From: Streptomyces cadmiisoli
GTDB taxonomy: Bacteria; Actinomycetota; Actinomycetes; Streptomycetales; Streptomycetaceae
Reading direction: 5' to 3'
DNA: 64,000 nt
NCBI RefSeq assembly: GCF_003261055.1
Contig: NZ_CP030073.1
Location: 5,828,001 to 5,892,000 of the forward strand
Below the pieces are notes generated by a model. That model was not told where the DNA came from. It was given only the letters and a program-made list of their open reading frames with translations, and made no database searches. Position numbers and translations under genes: made by a program. Below, in pieces: positions 1-7,641 of the stretch. The number at the start of each line of letters is the position of its first letter. Position 1 is the first letter of the stretch.

Positions 1-221
1 ACCGGCTGAGACGGGGACGGGGGTGGGTGCGTCCAGAACGTCGCCGGCACCCCCCGTGGGCCCGCCGAGGGGCCTCTCCGAGCTGGAGGGGTCCTGACCC
101 CGTCGGCTGCCTGAGAGAGGCTCCATGAACTTCTGAGCCCCCTCCTCGACCGGGAGGGGGCTCGGTCGTGTCCGGATCGGCCCGTCGGCCGCAGCGGGAT
201 GCCGGCCGGGCCGTGCGGGGG
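1..221. other. window-edge stretch without a clear gene
   Basis: No complete gene lies here. On the plus strand one frame is open from the window edge to a TGA at 95-97 and would give a Gly/Pro/Ser-rich tail ending LSELEGS, so this may be the C-terminus of a gene outside the window. A strong hairpin follows at 135-163, which would fit a gene ending just before it. Nothing else is recognisable. Confidence 0.4.
135..163 (+). terminator. hairpin terminator at left edge
   Basis: Perfect 11-bp inverted repeat, GAGCCCCCTCC at 135-145 with GGAGGGGGCTC at 153-163, 7-base loop, no clear T-run. It lies between a possible gene end at 97 and the convergent gene ending at 222, so it could stop transcription from either side. 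Confidence 0.6.
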
Positions 222-1367
222 TCAGCGTTTCCAGTCGTCGGCGAGGGCGATGGCAGCCAGTTGTCCGGTGGTGAGCGCGGGGGCCGGGCGGTTTACCGGC
301 AGACCGAAAGCGGCGGTGTTGAGGGTGCCGACGTGAATGCGGAGCCCGTCGGGGTGGAGGATGTCGGCTTCCCATTGGAATTCGCCCTTGTTGCCGCTCG
401 GCGAGGGCGTCTTCCGGGTGACGAAGCGGGATCCGTCCGGACGGGTGGCGGCGTTCGCGAAGGCCTTCCGCATTTCGACGCTGTCAGGTTTCCAGCGCTG
501 CACGGTGACCTCGATCAGGGACTCTCCCTTTCCGTCGTCGACGGTGAGCGAGGCGTAGCCCTTCGGGGAGCCGGATTCCCTCGCGGTCCGCAACGAAGTG
601 GGCAGCAGATTCTTCAAGGTCGACTGGATCCGGGCTTTTTCCAGTACGGGGGTGACCCGGCCGTTCGCGGGTTCTCGGGCCGGTGGCGGTGAACCGGGCA
701 GCACCTCGATGACGGCTTTCCATGCCTGCGCGGTCACGATGTCGGTGAGCTGACCGACAGAGAGCGGCGGGTCGATCCGAGTGCCGTCGGCGGCCGTGCC
801 CTTTTCCGGGCTCCAGGCCACCGCGTGTACCTGTTCCCCGTCGCGGGTGGTCATTTCGGCGTACCAGCGTCGGGGGCTGGTCGGGTCCGTGGCTACCTCG
901 TAGCCTTTGGACATCACCAGCCGTGAGCCGTCCGCCAGTGTCGTGTCCGTGCACTGCTCGTAGGGATAGTGGGCGAGAACCAGGCATCCCACTTCCGACA
1001 CCGGGCCGGGCAGTCGGCCGACGGACAGAGCCACCCTGCCGAATCCTCGGCCTTCGTCGTACTGGATTTCCGCTGACGCCCCCGTCTCGGAGCGGGTTCC
1101 GGTACCTCGCGCCTGCCGGGTGGCGCCGGGAGGCAGCGTGTCCTTCAACAGTTCGGCCATGCGGTCCCCCGGCACCTGCGTCGCCTGCGCCGGCTGACGG
1201 TCCACCAGGGCCACGGCGCCGATGCCCGCCGCGGCCAGGCCCAGGATCGTCAGGGTCACCGTCACGGGACGGCGGCGTGGTCTCCCCGGGCCTGTGGGCC
1301 GCGGGCCGGACGGGGAAAGCCTTCCGGCTCCCCGGTGACGGGTCGGGGGCGTTGTCTGCTCGGTCAC
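222..1367 (-). CDS. membrane-anchored extracytoplasmic protein of unknown function
   Basis: 381 aa. A Pro/Arg-rich cytoplasmic N-terminus (residues 1-34, ending RRRP) is followed by one hydrophobic segment at about 35-54 (VTVTLTILGLAAAGIGAVAL). The remaining roughly 325 residues are hydrophilic and would lie outside the cell. No family motif is recognised. The body contains two similarly built halves, each running through a charged beta-like stretch to a late tryptophan, but I cannot assign a fold. The start is GTG at 1367 with only a weak ribosome binding site, so a slightly later start is possible. It lies downstream of the secreted protein at 1494 on the same strand but is separated by a terminator, so it probably has its own promoter. 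Confidence 0.7.
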   Translation of the reverse strand: MTEQTTPPTRHRGAGRLSPSGPRPTGPGRPRRRPVTVTLTILGLAAAGIGAVALVDRQPAQATQVPGDRMAELLKDTLPPGATRQARGTGTRSETGASAEIQYDEGRGFGRVALSVGRLPGPVSEVGCLVLAHYPYEQCTDTTLADGSRLVMSKGYEVATDPTSPRRWYAEMTTRDGEQVHAVAWSPEKGTAADGTRIDPPLSVGQLTDIVTAQAWKAVIEVLPGSPPPAREPANGRVTPVLEKARIQSTLKNLLPTSLRTARESGSPKGYASLTVDDGKGESLIEVTVQRWKPDSVEMRKAFANAATRPDGSRFVTRKTPSPSGNKGEFQWEADILHPDGLRIHVGTLNTAAFGLPVNRPAPALTTGQLAAIALADDWKR

Positions 1368-1420
1368 AACTCGTTCGCCGTTCTCTGTGGACAGAAGGCT
1401 TTGCCGGCAAGGGTGGGGGC

Positions 1421-1450
1421 CGGGGGGCCGGCCGCGTGGCCGGCCCCCCG
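1421..1450 (-). terminator. terminator of the small secreted protein gene
   Basis: Perfect 13-bp stem, CGGGGGGCCGGCC at 1421-1433 and its complement at 1438-1450, tetraloop GCGT. It lies 43 bases downstream of the stop codon of the minus-strand gene at 1494-1877 and separates it from the next gene on that strand. Confidence 0.75.
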
Positions 1451-1493
1451 CCCGCGCCGTGTCAGCCGCGCCGGCTACGCGGCCGACAGGTGA

Positions 1494-1877
1494 CTAGCAA
1501 CCCGCCTTGGCCTTGGTGAGGCCGAGCTGCGGGGTGAAGGGATTGCCCACGTAGCCCCACGAGTTGTTGCCCCAGAAGCAGTAGGAACGACTGCCGTCAC
1601 TGCTGGCGCCGCGGAAGGCCGTGCTGGTGTAGTTGGACACCGAGTTGTGCGCGTAGCCGCGGTAGAGGGTCTTGTAGTTGGTCTCCCACGTGTAGACCCG
1701 CGAACCCGTGCCGCTGTAATTGACGCCCGTCCAGAACTGGATGTAGTCGATGGCGGCGGTCCCAGGACGGTGGGCGTCATCGCTTCCCGAAGCGTTGGCG
1801 GTGGCCGTCGTGCTCATGGAGATGCTCAGTGCGGCCGCTGTGACGCCGAGGGCGGTGAGCGTCTTCTTGAAGTTCAT
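1494..1877 (-). CDS. small secreted protein, crystallin/peptidase-inhibitor-I36-like
   Basis: 127 aa. Residues 1-29 form a classical Sec signal peptide (MNFKK, a hydrophobic core, ending TATANA). The mature part is Tyr/Trp/Ser/Asn-rich, with aromatic motifs such as YIQFWTGVNYSGTGSRVY and SYCFWGNN and two cysteines (SYC near the end and the terminal C) that could form a disulfide. The NYSGTGS segment recalls the beta/gamma-crystallin-like fold of secreted Streptomyces peptidase inhibitor family I36 proteins. That assignment is inference; inhibitory activity is not shown. The ATG at 1877 is chosen because GGAG lies just upstream and the signal peptide starts there; a longer frame to 1946 lacks such support. 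Its own terminator follows at 1421-1450. Confidence 0.75.
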   Translation of the reverse strand: MNFKKTLTALGVTAAALSISMSTTATANASGSDDAHRPGTAAIDYIQFWTGVNYSGTGSRVYTWETNYKTLYRGYAHNSVSNYTSTAFRGASSDGSRSYCFWGNNSWGYVGNPFTPQLGLTKAKAGC

Positions 1878-2302
1878 CTTTTCTCCTTCGGTGGCGACGT
1901 GCGGTGGCGGGCTTTTCGCGGAGTCACCCGTCCATCGACGTCCCAATTATTGGATGGCGTATACAACTATTACGCCGTGTCAGGTTCCGACAGATCCGCG
2001 ATCCGCGTCGCGGTCAGATCCGTTGCGGGCTCCGATGCGGGGATGTGTCCGGGGGTGCGTGAACTCTGCGCATCGCCAGACCGTCCTCTCCGTCAAATCC
2101 CTGAAACGGTGACCGTGTTGGTCACTCGCCATGAAGACACCCACCGCCGGTCCCTTGTGACAGCCCACAGATGAGACGTGACGCACACCGAATGCGGCGG
2201 CGCGTCGGCTTTTGCCCACGCGGCCGTATGTGTAAGGGCGTTCAGAAAATCCCTGGAGAACGGCCGCCGCCCGTGATTCCGACGCCCCGTCAGAAGCCGG
2301 AG
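1878..2302. other. intergenic region downstream of gvpK, promoter side of the secreted gene
   Basis: 425 bases without a convincing gene. It separates the end of the gas vesicle operon from the next minus-strand gene. The section 1920-1985 is unusually A+T-rich for this genome and holds two inverted repeats (listed separately), so the promoter of the secreted-protein gene is probably there. I see no convincing gvp operon terminator in the remainder. Confidence 0.5.
1943..1976 (-). promoter_or_regulatory. operator-like palindromes upstream of the secreted protein
   Basis: An 11-base palindrome CCAATTATTGG (1943-1953) lies next to an inverted repeat GGCGTA (1956-1961) / TACGCC (1971-1976). Both lie in an A+T-rich patch 66-100 bases upstream of the start at 1877, where a promoter and a repressor or activator site would be expected. 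No regulator is encoded nearby. Confidence 0.35.
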
Positions 2303-2713
2303 TCAGGGCGGTGGCAGGAGGGTGCCCAGCGGGCCCAGGTCGAGGTTGAGGTCCTCCATGGAGAGGCCGTAACGGCGGCACAGCTCCGTCATCCGGTCAT
2401 GGAGGACCATCAGCGTCAGGCCCAGCCGCTCCTCCTGCTCCTCGGTGAGGCCGCCCTGGTCGACGCGGTGCAGCGCCTGGCGCTCCATCAACTGGCGCAG
2501 CAGCTCCACGACGGTCAGCACCAGCTTGAGCAGATCGCGCTCCACCGTCTCCGGATCGGTGCGCAGACGGCGGGCGGCGCCGCTCCCGCCGTCCGGCCCC
2601 AGGGGCGGGGGCATCTCGTCCGGGCGGGCCGGCAGCAGCGCGAACGCGCGCCGCGCGGCATCGGCCACCTCGTCCAGGCGGCCGGCGGGCGGGCGGTCAG
2701 CGGGACCGGTCAT
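2303..2713 (-). CDS. gvpK: gas vesicle protein GvpK
   Basis: 136 aa, the usual length for GvpK. The central part, DPETVERDLLKLVLTVVELL followed by RQLMERQALHRV, is the typical GvpK core, and TLMVLHDRMTELCRRYGLS follows near the C-terminus. GvpK is an accessory protein of gas vesicle assembly; in other bacteria it is required for or assists vesicle formation but is not the main shell protein. It is the last gene of the operon and overlaps gvpS by 17 bases, which suggests translational coupling. The Pro-rich ends (PARPDEMPPPLG and the terminal LLPPP) are loosely conserved. Confidence 0.95.
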   Translation of the reverse strand: MTGPADRPPAGRLDEVADAARRAFALLPARPDEMPPPLGPDGGSGAARRLRTDPETVERDLLKLVLTVVELLRQLMERQALHRVDQGGLTEEQEERLGLTLMVLHDRMTELCRRYGLSMEDLNLDLGPLGTLLPPP

Positions 2714-2939
2714 GACGGACGTCGTCCTCGATCAGTGTCGGAACGGGCGGCAGCGCGTCGAACTGCTGCTCCTGCACGGCGACGATCACCGCGCGCAGCG
2801 AGACCCTCACCAGGTCGATGTCCGCGACGGACAGGACGATGTCGCCGGTCAGCACCACACCGCCGCTCAGCAGCCGGTCGAGCAGGTCGATCAGCGCGAT
2901 CTGGCGCTGGGCGAGCGGCGGGTCGTCGTACACGGTCAC
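2697..2939 (-). CDS. gvpS: GvpA-family minor gas vesicle protein GvpS
   Basis: 80 aa. It carries the short amphipathic GvpA-type core (IALIDLLDRLLSGGVVLTGD, then IVLSVADIDLVRVSLRAVIV) with little extension, so it is the most compact of three GvpA paralogues in the cluster. Proteins of this type pack as short helices and beta strands into the shell or its tips. The GTG start at 2939 overlaps the gvpL stop codon in a GTGA arrangement, and gvpK starts inside its 3' end, so the three genes are translationally linked. Called gvpS from its position between gvpL and gvpK, as in the Streptomyces order OAFGYZJLSK. Confidence 0.9.
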   Translation of the reverse strand: MTVYDDPPLAQRQIALIDLLDRLLSGGVVLTGDIVLSVADIDLVRVSLRAVIVAVQEQQFDALPPVPTLIEDDVRHDRSR

Positions 2940-3742
2940 CGCTGCCGCGCTCCTTCCGGCGCCCCGGGTGCCGGTGCCTCGGCGAACGAGTACGGCACCC
3001 ACGGACCGGTCACCTCCACCCGCACTCCGTCGAGCCCGTCCGCGGCGTGCAGCGCCCGGTCCTGGAACTCCTCGGCGCGCCGGCGGGGGACGAGATAGGC
3101 GTCGTTGGCGACGTTCTCGCCGGAGCCGGCCGCCAGCGGGCCCTGCTGGGGCCGGTGCCGGGCGTGCGCCACGGCGATGCCGGCCACCTGGTCCTCGACG
3201 CGGCGCACCGCCTCGGCGGCCGACGACCAGGCGTCCTCCCGGGCCCGGCGCTGGTGGCGGCGACGGCGCAGGTACGCGCGGCCGGGGTCGGGCTCCTCGG
3301 CCGGGGGGTCGGGCGACGGCGGCGCGGTCCCGGTGGTGTCGGCGTAGACCTTCACGCCCCATTCGACGTGGTCCGCGAGCCGGTCGAGGAGCGCGCCGAG
3401 GGACGGCTCCCGCTCGCCGAGCATGTCACCGACCCGGTCGTCGTCCAGATACACCGTGGCCAGTCGCAGCGGAAGCACCGTGGTGTACGCGCCCAGGGTC
3501 TCCACGATGAGGTGGTGGGCGCGGGCCACGGACTCCAGCCAGTCCAGGTCCTCCAGATGCGCCTTGAGGGCGTCCTCGGAGAAGTCCGATCCGGACACCG
3601 GGCTGACCGCCGCCGCGACCTCGCCGCGGTGGACCAGGGCGACGGGCGCGTCCGCGACACCCCGGAGGCCGTGGAGGGCGTCGCGTTCCAGCGACGGCAC
3701 GGGCCGTACGACGGCGTACGCATAACTGAGCTGGTCGTCCAT
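2936..3742 (-). CDS. gvpL: GvpL/GvpF family gas vesicle protein
   Basis: 268 aa. It belongs to the GvpL/GvpF family: YAYAVVRPVP at the N-terminus, VLPLRLATVYLDDDRV in the middle, and the conserved C-terminal part NDAYLVPRRRAEEFQ followed by GVRVEVTGPWVPYSFAE. GvpF/L proteins act as minor components or assembly factors and bind shell subunits. ATG at 3742 is chosen because GGAGGTG lies just upstream; the frame remains open further, but that part only reads through gvpJ in another frame. It is paralogous to gvpF at 6393. A Pro/Asp-rich insert (about residues 135-155) separates the two domains. Confidence 0.93.
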   Translation of the reverse strand: MDDQLSYAYAVVRPVPSLERDALHGLRGVADAPVALVHRGEVAAAVSPVSGSDFSEDALKAHLEDLDWLESVARAHHLIVETLGAYTTVLPLRLATVYLDDDRVGDMLGEREPSLGALLDRLADHVEWGVKVYADTTGTAPPSPDPPAEEPDPGRAYLRRRRHQRRAREDAWSSAAEAVRRVEDQVAGIAVAHARHRPQQGPLAAGSGENVANDAYLVPRRRAEEFQDRALHAADGLDGVRVEVTGPWVPYSFAEAPAPGAPEGARQR

Positions 3743-3746
3743 GGGT

Positions 3747-4307
3747 TCACCTCCGGCGGTCGTCGTCGCGGTCGTCGTCCTCTGCCTCGGTGTCCTCGTG
3801 CCTGTCGTCGTGTCCGTCGTCGTGTCGGTCGGCGGACCTTGCGGCGGACCTCCCGGCGGACCTGTCCTCCGGCCGGCGCTTCCTGCGGCGTGGCTCGGCG
3901 GCCGGCTCCCGCTCCGGTTCACGACGGCTGCGGCGACCGCCGGAGGAGGCGGTCGGCAGTTCGGCCTCGGGCTCCGGCACCCGCCTGCGCAGTTCTTCGA
4001 CCTCGGCGCGCAGCCGGGCGTTCTGCTCCGCCAGGTCGTGCGACCCGTCGGCCCGGGACGACAGGGAGGGGTCGCGCTCCCACCAGTCGATGCCGATCTC
4101 CCTGGCCTTGTCCACGGACGCGACCAGCAGGCGGATCCTGATGGTGAGCAGCTCGATGTCGAGCAGGTCGATCTTGATGTCGCCGACGATGACGATGCCC
4201 TTGTCCAGGACGCGTTCGAGTATGTCGGCGAGGTTCGCGCTCGACGACTGGCCGTACGGCTGCAGCGTCCGCGCCGGCGGGGGGCCGGCGGATCGGGGCT
4301 GGTTCAC
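3747..4307 (-). CDS. gvpJ: GvpA-family protein GvpJ with coiled-coil and charged tail
   Basis: 186 aa. Residues 25-76 are a clear GvpA/GvpJ core (LADILERVLDKGIVIVGDIK, DLLDIELLTIRIRLLVASVD). A short heptad-rich coiled coil follows (about 91-112, LAEQNARLRAEVEELRRR). From about 120 on, the protein is almost only Arg, Glu and Asp, ending in a run of HDD/RHED/DDRDDD. GvpJ proteins are minor shell or tip components. GTG 4307 has GAGG six bases upstream. The long charged tail is far beyond the roughly 70-110 residues of classical GvpA/J proteins; a similar tail occurs on GvpA and GvpZ of the same cluster. Confidence 0.92.
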   Translation of the reverse strand: MNQPRSAGPPPARTLQPYGQSSSANLADILERVLDKGIVIVGDIKIDLLDIELLTIRIRLLVASVDKAREIGIDWWERDPSLSSRADGSHDLAEQNARLRAEVEELRRRVPEPEAELPTASSGGRRSRREPEREPAAEPRRRKRRPEDRSAGRSAARSADRHDDGHDDRHEDTEAEDDDRDDDRRR

Positions 4308-4350
4308 GGCATCCTCGACCTCGTTCCTGGGGGCGGCTGAGCGCCGTCAC

Positions 4351-5460
4351 CTACCGGCGGCGGCGACGGGGCCGGTCGTCGGCGGGTTCGTCCCCGCGGC
4401 GCTCCTCGGGCGTCCCGTCCTCTTCGTCTTCGTCCTCTTCGTCTTCGTCCTCGGTTTCCTCGTCCTCGTCCTCGAACTCGTCCTCCGCGTCGTCGTCCCG
4501 GTCGTCGTAGCCGTCCTCGGGCCGCTCGTCGCGCTCGTCGTCCGCGTCCTCCGCGCGGGTCTCGCGGTCCTCGTCCTCGGCGTCCTCGTCCGGTTCGCTG
4601 ACCACCTCGCCCTCGCGGATCTCCCCGCGCCAGCCGCCGGTGGCCTCGCCGCGCATCATCACGAACTTGCGGAAGAGTTTGAGATCGAGACGGGTACGGC
4701 GGCCCTGCGCCCTGACCAGGCCTCCGGTCTTCTCGATGATCCCCTTGGGGTAGTACTCGAGGACGAGCAGCACCTTGGTGAGGTTCTCGCCCAAGGGGTG
4801 GAAGGTGACCACACCCTTGGTGGTCCCCTTGGCCCCCTCGGAGGTCCAGGCGATCCGCTCGTCGGGCACCTGCTCGATGATGGTCCCGGTGAACGCCCGG
4901 CTCGCTTTGGCGATCTTGACCTGCCACTGGGTCCTGGTCTCGTCCTGCTGCTCGACGTCGACCACGCCCTTGGTCATGCTGCTGAACTCCGTGAACTGCG
5001 TCCACTGGTCGTACGCGTCGCGCACCGGAACGCCCACGTCGATGTCCTCGATGATGGTGAGGCTCTTGGCCCCGCTGCCGGACGAGGGCCCGTGCCTCAT
5101 CCCGGTGACGTCCTTGACCTTCTCCGTCACGGCGTCCTTGGCGTGCACGGCGGTGTCCTTGGCGTGCGTGGCGGTGTCCCTCGCGTGCGTGGCGGTCGCC
5201 TTGACGCTCTCCTTGGCGTGGGACGCGGTCTGCCCGCCCAGCTTGCCGCCCTTGCCGACAGCGTGGACGAGTCGGCCGGGCCCGAGGTGGGCGGAGCCGA
5301 GCCGGTGCGCCGCGTCGCCCATCTTGTGGCCGACACCCGTCAGCATGTGTTCGAGCCGGGCCTCGGCGTACGTGCCCAGTTCCTCGACCAGCCGGTTGGT
5401 GGGGGCCTTCTTCGCGTCGCCGGCCGTCGACTTGCGATCCTTGGTTCCGGTGTCAGCCAT
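4351..5460 (-). CDS. gvpZ: SRPBCC-domain gas vesicle cluster protein GvpZ
   Basis: 369 aa. Order: N-terminal linker; a run of LEA-like 11-mers at about 81-118 (HAKESVKATATHARDTATHA, repeated with small changes), predicted amphipathic helix; an SRPBCC/START-type domain at about 131-270 (IIEDIDVGVPVRDAYDQWTQ, then WTSEGAKGTTKGVVTFHPLG); an extremely acidic tail from about 285, mostly E and D, closing with RRRRR. SRPBCC proteins bind lipids or hydrophobic ligands in a deep pocket; the role in gas vesicles is unknown. It starts eight bases inside gvpY, with GAGGAGGT upstream. The name follows the Streptomyces cluster order. Confidence 0.85.
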   Translation of the reverse strand: MADTGTKDRKSTAGDAKKAPTNRLVEELGTYAEARLEHMLTGVGHKMGDAAHRLGSAHLGPGRLVHAVGKGGKLGGQTASHAKESVKATATHARDTATHAKDTAVHAKDAVTEKVKDVTGMRHGPSSGSGAKSLTIIEDIDVGVPVRDAYDQWTQFTEFSSMTKGVVDVEQQDETRTQWQVKIAKASRAFTGTIIEQVPDERIAWTSEGAKGTTKGVVTFHPLGENLTKVLLVLEYYPKGIIEKTGGLVRAQGRRTRLDLKLFRKFVMMRGEATGGWRGEIREGEVVSEPDEDAEDEDRETRAEDADDERDERPEDGYDDRDDDAEDEFEDEDEETEDEDEEDEDEEDGTPEERRGDEPADDRPRRRRR

Positions 5461-6004
5461 CGTCCGACCTCCTCGCCGGCTCGCTCCTGTGCGACCTCGA
5501 CGTGCCGGCGGCGGCGCGGGCCGATCCGGCCGGCCTGCGGGCCCCGGCCGAAGGCTTGCTCTGCGACCTGGAGCCGTGTGCCGTCTTCCTGGCCGTCTCG
5601 CGCGGCTCCTCCTCGCGGTCCTCCTCCTCGCGGTCCTCGCTCCGGGCGTCGTCGCGTTCCTCGTCGCCGCGTTCCTCGTCCTCGCGCTCCGCGCGCGGTT
5701 CCTTCTTGCCGGGCTTGTCGGGCCCCGCCTGCAGACCGAGCGTGCGCTCGTGCAGGGAGTCGGCCAGGTGCTCGGCCTTGGCGCTCAGCAGGGAGGTCGC
5801 CGCGGCCTTGCTCGCACCCGTCAGCTCGGTGCCGACCTGACGGCCGAGGTTGCCGAGCACGGGCGAGAGGGACTTGGCGAGATCGCCGGTGTTGATCCGC
5901 CGGGCGGCCAGCCCCAGGGCCAGGCCCAGGGCGACCTTCGCCTTCTTCCTGCGGCCCAGTACGTAGCCGCCGATGACGGCACATCCGATCTTGGCGTTGT
6001 TCAT
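5453..6004 (-). CDS. gvpY: GvpY, basic/charged gas vesicle cluster protein
   Basis: 183 aa. The first 45 residues contain a short hydrophobic segment (IGCAVIGGYVLGRRKKAKVA) that could be a membrane or interface anchor. Residues 45-90 are predicted helical (GNLGRQVGTELTGASKAAAT). The rest is a low-complexity polyampholyte: a Glu/Arg/Asp block, then Ser/Arg/Ala-rich sequence to the end. No catalytic motif is present. The name is taken from its position between gvpG and gvpZ in the conserved Streptomyces cluster; the function is not known. ATG 6004 has GGAG upstream. Confidence 0.82.
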   Translation of the reverse strand: MNNAKIGCAVIGGYVLGRRKKAKVALGLALGLAARRINTGDLAKSLSPVLGNLGRQVGTELTGASKAAATSLLSAKAEHLADSLHERTLGLQAGPDKPGKKEPRAEREDEERGDEERDDARSEDREEEDREEEPRETARKTAHGSRSQSKPSAGARRPAGSARAAAGTSRSHRSEPARRSDDG

Positions 6005-6035
6005 GATGCCGTTCTCCTCGCCCGCATGCCGCCGT

Positions 6036-6299
6036 TCACAGCCGACCCGACCGGGCCCGCCCGAGCTGATAGACCCTGATCTCCTCCAACCGCTCCAGCA
6101 GTTCCTGCTCGCGCAGCGCGAACTGCTCCTCGTCGACCCGGCCCTCGTTCCGCGCCCGTTCCAGGTCGGACAGCGCCGCCCGGACGGGAGCCGGGTCGTA
6201 GGCCTCCTGCTCGGCCGCCTCTATGAGCTTGTCGAGCACCCAGCCCACGCCCCGTACGGGCGCGAGGGGCAGCGCGATCACTTCGAAGACCAGTCCCAC
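6036..6299 (-). CDS. gvpG: gas vesicle protein GvpG
   Basis: 87 aa, a normal GvpG length. The typical N-terminus is MGLVFEVIALPLAPVRGVGW, followed by a helical, Glu/Arg-rich C-terminal half (LSDLERARNEGRVDEEQFAL, then REQELLERLEEIR). GvpG is an accessory protein needed for vesicle assembly and interacts with GvpF/L in halophiles. GTG 6299 is preceded by a very good ribosome binding site, GAGGAGG. The spacer to gvpF upstream is 93 bases, the longest within the operon, and contains tandem repeats. Confidence 0.93.
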   Translation of the reverse strand: MGLVFEVIALPLAPVRGVGWVLDKLIEAAEQEAYDPAPVRAALSDLERARNEGRVDEEQFALREQELLERLEEIRVYQLGRARSGRL

Positions 6300-6310
6300 G
6301 ATTCCTCCTC

Positions 6311-6385
6311 GTACCGTTCGTCGTGTCCTTCGTTCGTGCCGTTGGTCGTGCTGTTCGTCTGTGCCGTTGGCCGTGCCGTTCGTCC
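6311..6385. repeat. three tandem 25-bp repeats in the gvpF-gvpG spacer
   Basis: Units at 6311-6335, 6336-6360 and 6361-6385. The last two differ at only three positions (core GTGCCGTTGGYCGTGC); the first is more diverged. Each unit is rich in GTTCGT/CCGTT words. The repeats fill most of the spacer between the gvpF stop and the gvpG ribosome binding site and do not extend a reading frame that looks real. Confidence 0.7.
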
Positions 6386-6392
6386 CTGTCCG

Positions 6393-7103
6393 TCAGGCGA
6401 AGCTGTACGGCGGCAGCGGGCCGCCCACCCGCACTTCGACCCCCTCGGGCAGCCCGTCGGACAGCTCCCGGCAGGCCCGGGTGAACTCCTCGGCCCGCTC
6501 GCGGTCCACGAGGTACGAGGCGTTGACGAAGTACTGCTGGGAAGCCGGCGACAGGCTCTCCGCGACGGCGAGCGGACGCAGCGCCGCGACCACCTGCCCG
6601 GCGAGCAGGTCCTGGCGGTTCTGCACCTCCTGCGCGAGGAGCTGACCGAGTTCGAGCCGCTCCTCGTAGGTGCCGCCGCCCGTGCGGGTCGCCTCGTTCA
6701 GCTCACGCACCCGCTCGGACTCCTCGACGATGTCCCGCAGGACCGTGTCCTCGTCCTGCACACCCTTGACGTTGAACTCCTCGCGGTCGGTCAGTTCGGC
6801 CAGCCGCTGCGCGAACTGATCGGCACCCTGGTCCAGCACGGCGCGTACGGCGTCCTCGTCCCCGGCGACGAATCCGAAGCTCAGCGGCAGCGAGGCACCG
6901 TCGCCCCACAGCCGCTCCTGCACCGCCTGGTGCGCCTCCAGATCCCGGCGGGCGACCGACACCTCGTCCGGGGCGTCGCTGACGACGGCGCACAACGAGC
7001 CGCTGCGCACCGCCCGCACGTCGGACCGCAACCCGACCCCCTTGAGGTCGTCGAGTCGCAAGGGGTGCGAGGTGCCGGTGATGGCATACACGTAAAGCGA
7101 CAT
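6393..7103 (-). CDS. gvpF: gas vesicle protein GvpF
   Basis: 236 aa. GvpF/GvpL family: MSLYVYAITG at the start, LPLSFGFVAGDEDAVRAVLD at the middle domain junction, and the family signature YFVNASYLVDRERAEEFTRA near the C-terminus, ending VRVGGPLPPYSFA. GvpF binds the shell protein GvpA and is thought to take part in nucleation or chaperoning. ATG 7103 follows GAGGAG and sits three bases after the gvpA stop, so it is translated from the same transcript. It is shorter than the paralogue gvpL because it lacks the Pro/Asp-rich insert. Confidence 0.95.
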   Translation of the reverse strand: MSLYVYAITGTSHPLRLDDLKGVGLRSDVRAVRSGSLCAVVSDAPDEVSVARRDLEAHQAVQERLWGDGASLPLSFGFVAGDEDAVRAVLDQGADQFAQRLAELTDREEFNVKGVQDEDTVLRDIVEESERVRELNEATRTGGGTYEERLELGQLLAQEVQNRQDLLAGQVVAALRPLAVAESLSPASQQYFVNASYLVDRERAEEFTRACRELSDGLPEGVEVRVGGPLPPYSFA

Positions 7104-7106
7104 CGT

Positions 7107-7607
7107 TCACTCCTCGCGGTCCCTCGACGAACGGCGTTCCGAGCGGCGCTCACCGCGCTCCCGCCTGCCGCGCCCGGTGCGCTCGGCGCTTTCGGGCTCC
7201 TCCAGCTCCTCCGGCTCCTCCAGTTCCTCGGGCTCCTCCGGCTCCTCGTCCCGGCCCTTCTGGAGGGAGTCCGTGAAGGCCTCGACGGCGCCGGACAGAG
7301 CGCCCTTGGTCTTGCCCTTGGCGCCCCCTTCGGTGACCCGCTCCATCACGTCCGGGAGCTGCGCCGGAGCCTTGCGGCCCGATTCCAGGTCCAGCCGGTT
7401 GCACGCCTCGGCGAAGCGCAGATACGTGTCGACGCTCGCCACGACGATCCGTGCGTCCACCTTGAGCAGTTCGATGCCGACGAGGGACACCCGGACGAAG
7501 GCGTCGATCACCAGACCACGGTCCAGGATCAGCTCCAGCACGTCGTAGAGGTTCCCGGAACCCTGGCTGGGGGCGGGTGCGGCTCCACCGCCCGGTGTCA
7601 CAGTCAC
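7107..7607 (-). CDS. gvpA: gas vesicle shell protein GvpA with long acidic tail
   Basis: 166 aa. Residues 19-72 form the GvpA core ([20 protein letters not shown], then [20 protein letters not shown]). The core is normally the repeating rib subunit of the gas vesicle wall. Classical GvpA ends about here (70-80 residues). This one continues with a Gly/Lys segment, then a tail of PEE/LEE repeats and a final Arg/Glu stretch. GTG 7607 has GGGAAG upstream. It follows gvpO after 34 bases. A wall built only from this protein would have to accommodate the tail, so either the tail is exposed or it is removed. Confidence 0.92.
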   Translation of the reverse strand: MTVTPGGGAAPAPSQGSGNLYDVLELILDRGLVIDAFVRVSLVGIELLKVDARIVVASVDTYLRFAEACNRLDLESGRKAPAQLPDVMERVTEGGAKGKTKGALSGAVEAFTDSLQKGRDEEPEEPEELEEPEELEEPESAERTGRGRRERGERRSERRSSRDREE

Positions 7608-7641
7608 GATGTCTTCCCTTCACGAGGAAGTTCGGGCCACG

